From positions 1 through 64,000 of the forward strand of contig NZ_QEQQ01000028.1 of the NCBI RefSeq assembly GCF_003097235.1: a stretch of DNA of 64,000 nt. Reading direction: 5' to 3'. Under the pieces are notes generated by a model, which did not search any database, had not been told where the DNA came from, and was given only the letters and a program-made list of their open reading frames with translations. Below, piece after piece: positions 61,720 to 64,000 of this stretch. Source of the DNA: Pseudomonas sp. CC120222-01a. Its GTDB lineage: Bacteria; Pseudomonadota; Gammaproteobacteria; Pseudomonadales; Pseudomonadaceae. Each line of letters opens with the position of its first letter. Position 1 is the first letter of the stretch. A program made the translations under genes and the position numbers.

Positions 61720-62414
61720 TCCTCGCGCAGGGTCTGGATCATGTAGTTGACGTCAACGTCGCTGCTCAGTTTGTAGTGCTTGGTCAGCGGGTTGTAGGTC
61801 AGGCCGATGATGTCCTTGACTTCAAGGCCGGCGACACGGCTCCAGGCGCCCAGCTCGGACGGGCGGATGAACTTCTTGAAGTCATGGGTGCCGCGCGGCA
61901 GCATCTTGAGGATGTACTCGGCGCCGACGATGGCCAGCAGGTAGGCCTTGGGGTTGCGGTTGATGGTCGAGAAGAACACCTGGCCGCCAGGCTTGACCAT
62001 GCGGTAGCAGGCGCGGATCACCGAAGACGGGTCAGGCACGTGCTCGAGCATCTCCAGGCAGGTGACCACGTCGAACTGCTCGGGCATCTCTTCGGCCAGG
62101 GCTTCGGCGGTGATCTGCCGGTATTCGACCTCGACGCCCGACTCCAGCTGGTGCAGCTGCGCTACGGCCAGTGGTGCTTCGCCCATGTCGATGCCGGTGA
62201 CGGTGGCGCCGCGCAAGGCCATGGCCTCGCTGAGGATGCCGCCGCCGCAGCCGACGTCCAGCACCTTCTTGCCCGCCAGGCCGACACGCTCGTCGATCCA
62301 GTTGACGCGCAGCGGGTTGATGTCGTGCAGCGGCTTGAACTCGCTTTCACGGTCCCACCAGCGGTGGGCCAAGGCTTCGAACTTGGCGATTTCGGCGTGG
62401 TCGACGTTGCTCAT
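61716..62414 (-). CDS. ubiG: Ubiquinone biosynthesis O-methyltransferase UbiG
   Basis: A 232-residue SAM-dependent methyltransferase for the two O-methylations of ubiquinone. Motifs are [32 protein letters not shown]-binding [43 protein letters not shown] and [27 protein letters not shown], all typical of UbiG. I chose the ATG at 62414 (MSNVDHAEI) with AGAGGA eight bases upstream; an in-frame start at 62438 is less likely. It diverges from mtnA. Confidence 0.94.
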   Translation of the reverse strand: MSNVDHAEIAKFEALAHRWWDRESEFKPLHDINPLRVNWIDERVGLAGKKVLDVGCGGGILSEAMALRGATVTGIDMGEAPLAVAQLHQLESGVEVEYRQITAEALAEEMPEQFDVVTCLEMLEHVPDPSSVIRACYRMVKPGGQVFFSTINRNPKAYLLAIVGAEYILKMLPRGTHDFKKFIRPSELGAWSRVAGLEVKDIIGLTYNPLTKHYKLSSDVDVNYMIQTLREE

Positions 62415-62526
62415 TGAACAATCCTCTGGAACTTGCACTTCAAATGGGGCGCAGTATACCCGAGCGTCTGCGGCCGAGGGTCGCTATAATCGCCGGCTTT
62501 TGATATCCGAACGACGGGGAGAGGCA
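62415..62526. promoter_or_regulatory. Divergent ubiG/mtnA promoter region
   Basis: A 112-base gap. TATAAT at 62485-62490 on the plus strand is a good -10 box for mtnA, about 35 bases before the ATG. TATACT on the minus strand (about 62453-62458) suits ubiG. The -35 boxes are not clear. Confidence 0.45.
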
Positions 62527-63603
62527 ATGCGCGAGCGACTTTTGGCGGCGGAGAAGGTGACCGGGATGCGCTGGCAAGGCGGCGTCCTGCACCTGCTCGA
62601 CCAGCGCCTGCTGCCGTCGGAAGAACGCTGGCTGACCTGCGACAATGTCGCGCAGGTGGTAGCGGCGATTCGCGACATGGCCGTGCGCGGTGCCGCAGCC
62701 ATCGGCATTGCCGCGGCCTACGGCCTGGTCCTGGCGCTGGAAGAGCGCCTGGCCCAGGGCGGCGACTGGGAAATGGACCTGGAAGAGGACTTCCTCAGCC
62801 TGGCCGAAGCCCGGCCTACCGCGGCCAACCTGTTCTGGGCGCTGAACCGCATGCGCGAGCGCCTGCTGCGAGTGCGTGGCGAAGAGGATGTGCTGGCTGC
62901 ACTGGAAGCCGAAGCGATTGCCATCCATGAAAGCGACCGCGAGGCCAACCTGACCATGGCCCAGCACGGTATCGAGTTGATCCGTCGCCATCAGGGCAAC
63001 GAGCAGACCTTGCTGACCTACGGCAACGCCGGCGCCCTGGCCAGTGGTGGTATCGGTACGGCCCTGGGGGTGATTCGCGCCGGTTATCTGGAGGGGATGG
63101 TCGAGCGTGTTTATGTCGGCGAGACCCGCCCCTGGCTGCAGGGCTCGCGCCTGACGGCCTGGGAGCTGGCCAACGAGGGCATTCCGGTGACCTTGTGCGC
63201 TGACTCGGCGCTGGCCCACCTGATGAAAACCAAAGGGATCACCTGGGTGGTGGTCGGCGCCGATTGCATCGCCGCCAATGGTGATGTGGCGAGCAAGATC
63301 GGCACCTACCAGCTGGCCGTCAGCGCCATGCACCATGGCGTGCGCTTCATGGTGGTGGCGCCGAGCACCAGCATCGACCTCAACCTGGCTACCGGCGAGG
63401 ACATTCCGCTGGAAGAGCGTGAGGCCGACGAATTGCTGGACTACGCCGGCACCCGTGTGGCGCCGCAGGTCGAGGCATTCAACCCGGTGTTCGACGTGAC
63501 CCCGGCCGACCTGATCGACGTGATCGTCACCGAGCGCGGCATCGTCGAGCGGCCAGATACCGCCAAGCTGGCCCAACTGATGTGTCGCAAGCGCTTGCAC
63601 TGA
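62527..63603 (+). CDS. mtnA: S-methyl-5-thioribose-1-phosphate isomerase MtnA
   Basis: A 358-residue methionine-salvage enzyme converting 5-methylthioribose-1-phosphate to 5-methylthioribulose-1-phosphate. Family motifs are [63 protein letters not shown] and [24 protein letters not shown] (catalytic Cys and Asp regions). The ATG at 62527 has GGGAGAGG upstream; a longer in-frame open frame is not needed. It lies upstream of gyrA on the same strand. Confidence 0.95.
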   Translation: MRERLLAAEKVTGMRWQGGVLHLLDQRLLPSEERWLTCDNVAQVVAAIRDMAVRGAAAIGIAAAYGLVLALEERLAQGGDWEMDLEEDFLSLAEARPTAANLFWALNRMRERLLRVRGEEDVLAALEAEAIAIHESDREANLTMAQHGIELIRRHQGNEQTLLTYGNAGALASGGIGTALGVIRAGYLEGMVERVYVGETRPWLQGSRLTAWELANEGIPVTLCADSALAHLMKTKGITWVVVGADCIAANGDVASKIGTYQLAVSAMHHGVRFMVVAPSTSIDLNLATGEDIPLEEREADELLDYAGTRVAPQVEAFNPVFDVTPADLIDVIVTERGIVERPDTAKLAQLMCRKRLH

Positions 63604-63611
63604 GCGCGCAC

Positions 63612-63732
63612 CCTGTGGGAGCGGCCTTGTGTCGCGAAAGGGCCGCGCAGCGGCCCCCGGGATTCCAGCAAGGAAGCAAGAATCGCCGGGGCTGCTGCGC
63701 AGCCCTTTCGCGACACAAGGCCGCTCCCACAT
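63612..63732. repeat. REP pair between mtnA and gyrA
   Basis: Inverted copies with cgcgacacaagg / ccttgtgtcgcg stems and outer GGCCGCGCAGCGGCC / GGGGCTGC..GCAGCCC hairpins. It lies 8 bases after the mtnA stop in tandem plus-strand genes, so it may end or attenuate mtnA transcription. Confidence 0.88.
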
Positions 63733-63954
63733 AGACCGCGCAACGCCTGTACAGATCTCCCCACTGCCCCGCCTTTGTGATAACATCCGGCAGTTTCCAA
63801 GACCGCCCACGAAGGCGGCCTTCATTGCGCAGATCCATGCAACAACTCATTGATTTGTCGTAAGTCGTCGCACCCCTATGCGCTGCGGCGGCGAGCTTCG
63901 TTCGGCCCTTGATGGAGCTGCGAAGTTTCACCAGAAAAAGGAATCAGGCTTCTC
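63733..63954 (+). promoter_or_regulatory. Leader region of gyrA
   Basis: A 222-base gap after the REP. A weak hairpin (CCGCC-cacgaa-GGCGG, 63803-63818) followed by CTTCATT may help terminate the mtnA transcript. The gyrA promoter must lie here, but I see no confident boxes. AAAAAGGA (about 63935-63942) is 13 bases before the ATG. Confidence 0.35.
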
Positions 63955-64000
63955 ATGGGCGAACTGGCCAAAGAAATCCTCCCGGTCAATATCGAAGACG
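63955..64000 (+). CDS. gyrA: DNA gyrase subunit A (first codons only)
   Basis: The frame from the ATG at 63955 reads MGELAKEILPVNIED, the typical GyrA N-terminus of Pseudomonas, and runs off the window. Only fifteen residues are visible, so no domain can be described. Gene order (mtnA then gyrA) agrees with the P. putida arrangement. Confidence 0.9.
   Translation, partial: MGELAKEILPVNIED

Overview
The window is chromosomal DNA of a fluorescent Pseudomonas, most likely the P. putida group. The evidence is high GC, about twenty Pseudomonas-type REP (repetitive extragenic palindrome) loci, and a gene order that, from memory, matches the P. putida chromosome upstream of gyrA: prc, phosphonate-like ABC operon, mscS-type channel, apeB, rluA, minEDC, lpxL, patatin, mlaA, actP, rsmI, the N-acetylglutaminylglutamine (NAGGN) trio, mnmC, pap, fumC, bolA, trhO, ABC exporter, GGDEF-EAL protein, yciK, mupP, ubiG, mtnA, gyrA. 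No rRNA, tRNA, IS element, prophage or CRISPR array was seen.

Layout. 1-2.5 kb: type VI secretion vgrG (cut by the window edge) and tssL, leftward. 2.7-8.9 kb: a catabolic cluster of an ACS-type MFS transporter, an FAH-fold hydrolase, an SDR and a 2-hydroxyacid dehydrogenase, with divergent AraC and LysR regulators. 9-16 kb: FKBP lipoprotein, DUF1232 protein, an XRE regulator with a coupled unknown gene, an EAL phosphodiesterase whose 3' end has become a REP pair, the Prc protease, a quinone oxidoreductase. 15.9-22.2 kb: an ABC importer operon with an alkaline-phosphatase-superfamily enzyme, a HAD phosphatase and a GntR/UTRA regulator, probably for an organophosphorus compound. 22.2-31 kb: mechanosensitive channel, apeB, rluA, minEDC, lpxL, patatin. 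31-46 kb: mlaA with a coupled hydrolase, a GH17 membrane enzyme, ProX-like binding protein, yjcH-actP, DUF3309, an SDR, rsmI, yheU, and the NAGGN operon. 46-64 kb: mnmC, pap, an EamA transporter, fumC, DUF2059, bolA, trhO, a DsbA-like protein coupled to an ABC exporter, a GGDEF-EAL protein, a PqqC/TenA-like protein, yciK, mupP-ubiG, mtnA and the first codons of gyrA.

Together the genes suggest envelope and osmotic physiology (Prc, FKBP, MscS-type channel, LpxL, MlaA, GH17 glucan enzyme, ProX, NAGGN), c-di-GMP and Rsm post-transcriptional control, and opportunistic carbon and phosphorus uptake. The most unusual signals are regulatory or structural: the REP-truncated EAL gene, a hairpin made of two consensus DnaA boxes, three consecutive palindromes before the XRE gene, two DasR-type (dre-like) operators at the ABC operon and its regulator, an AlgU-type promoter before the FKBP gene, A-rich Hfq/Crc-type motifs at two transporter genes, and REP pairs whose two arms share the same stem sequence.
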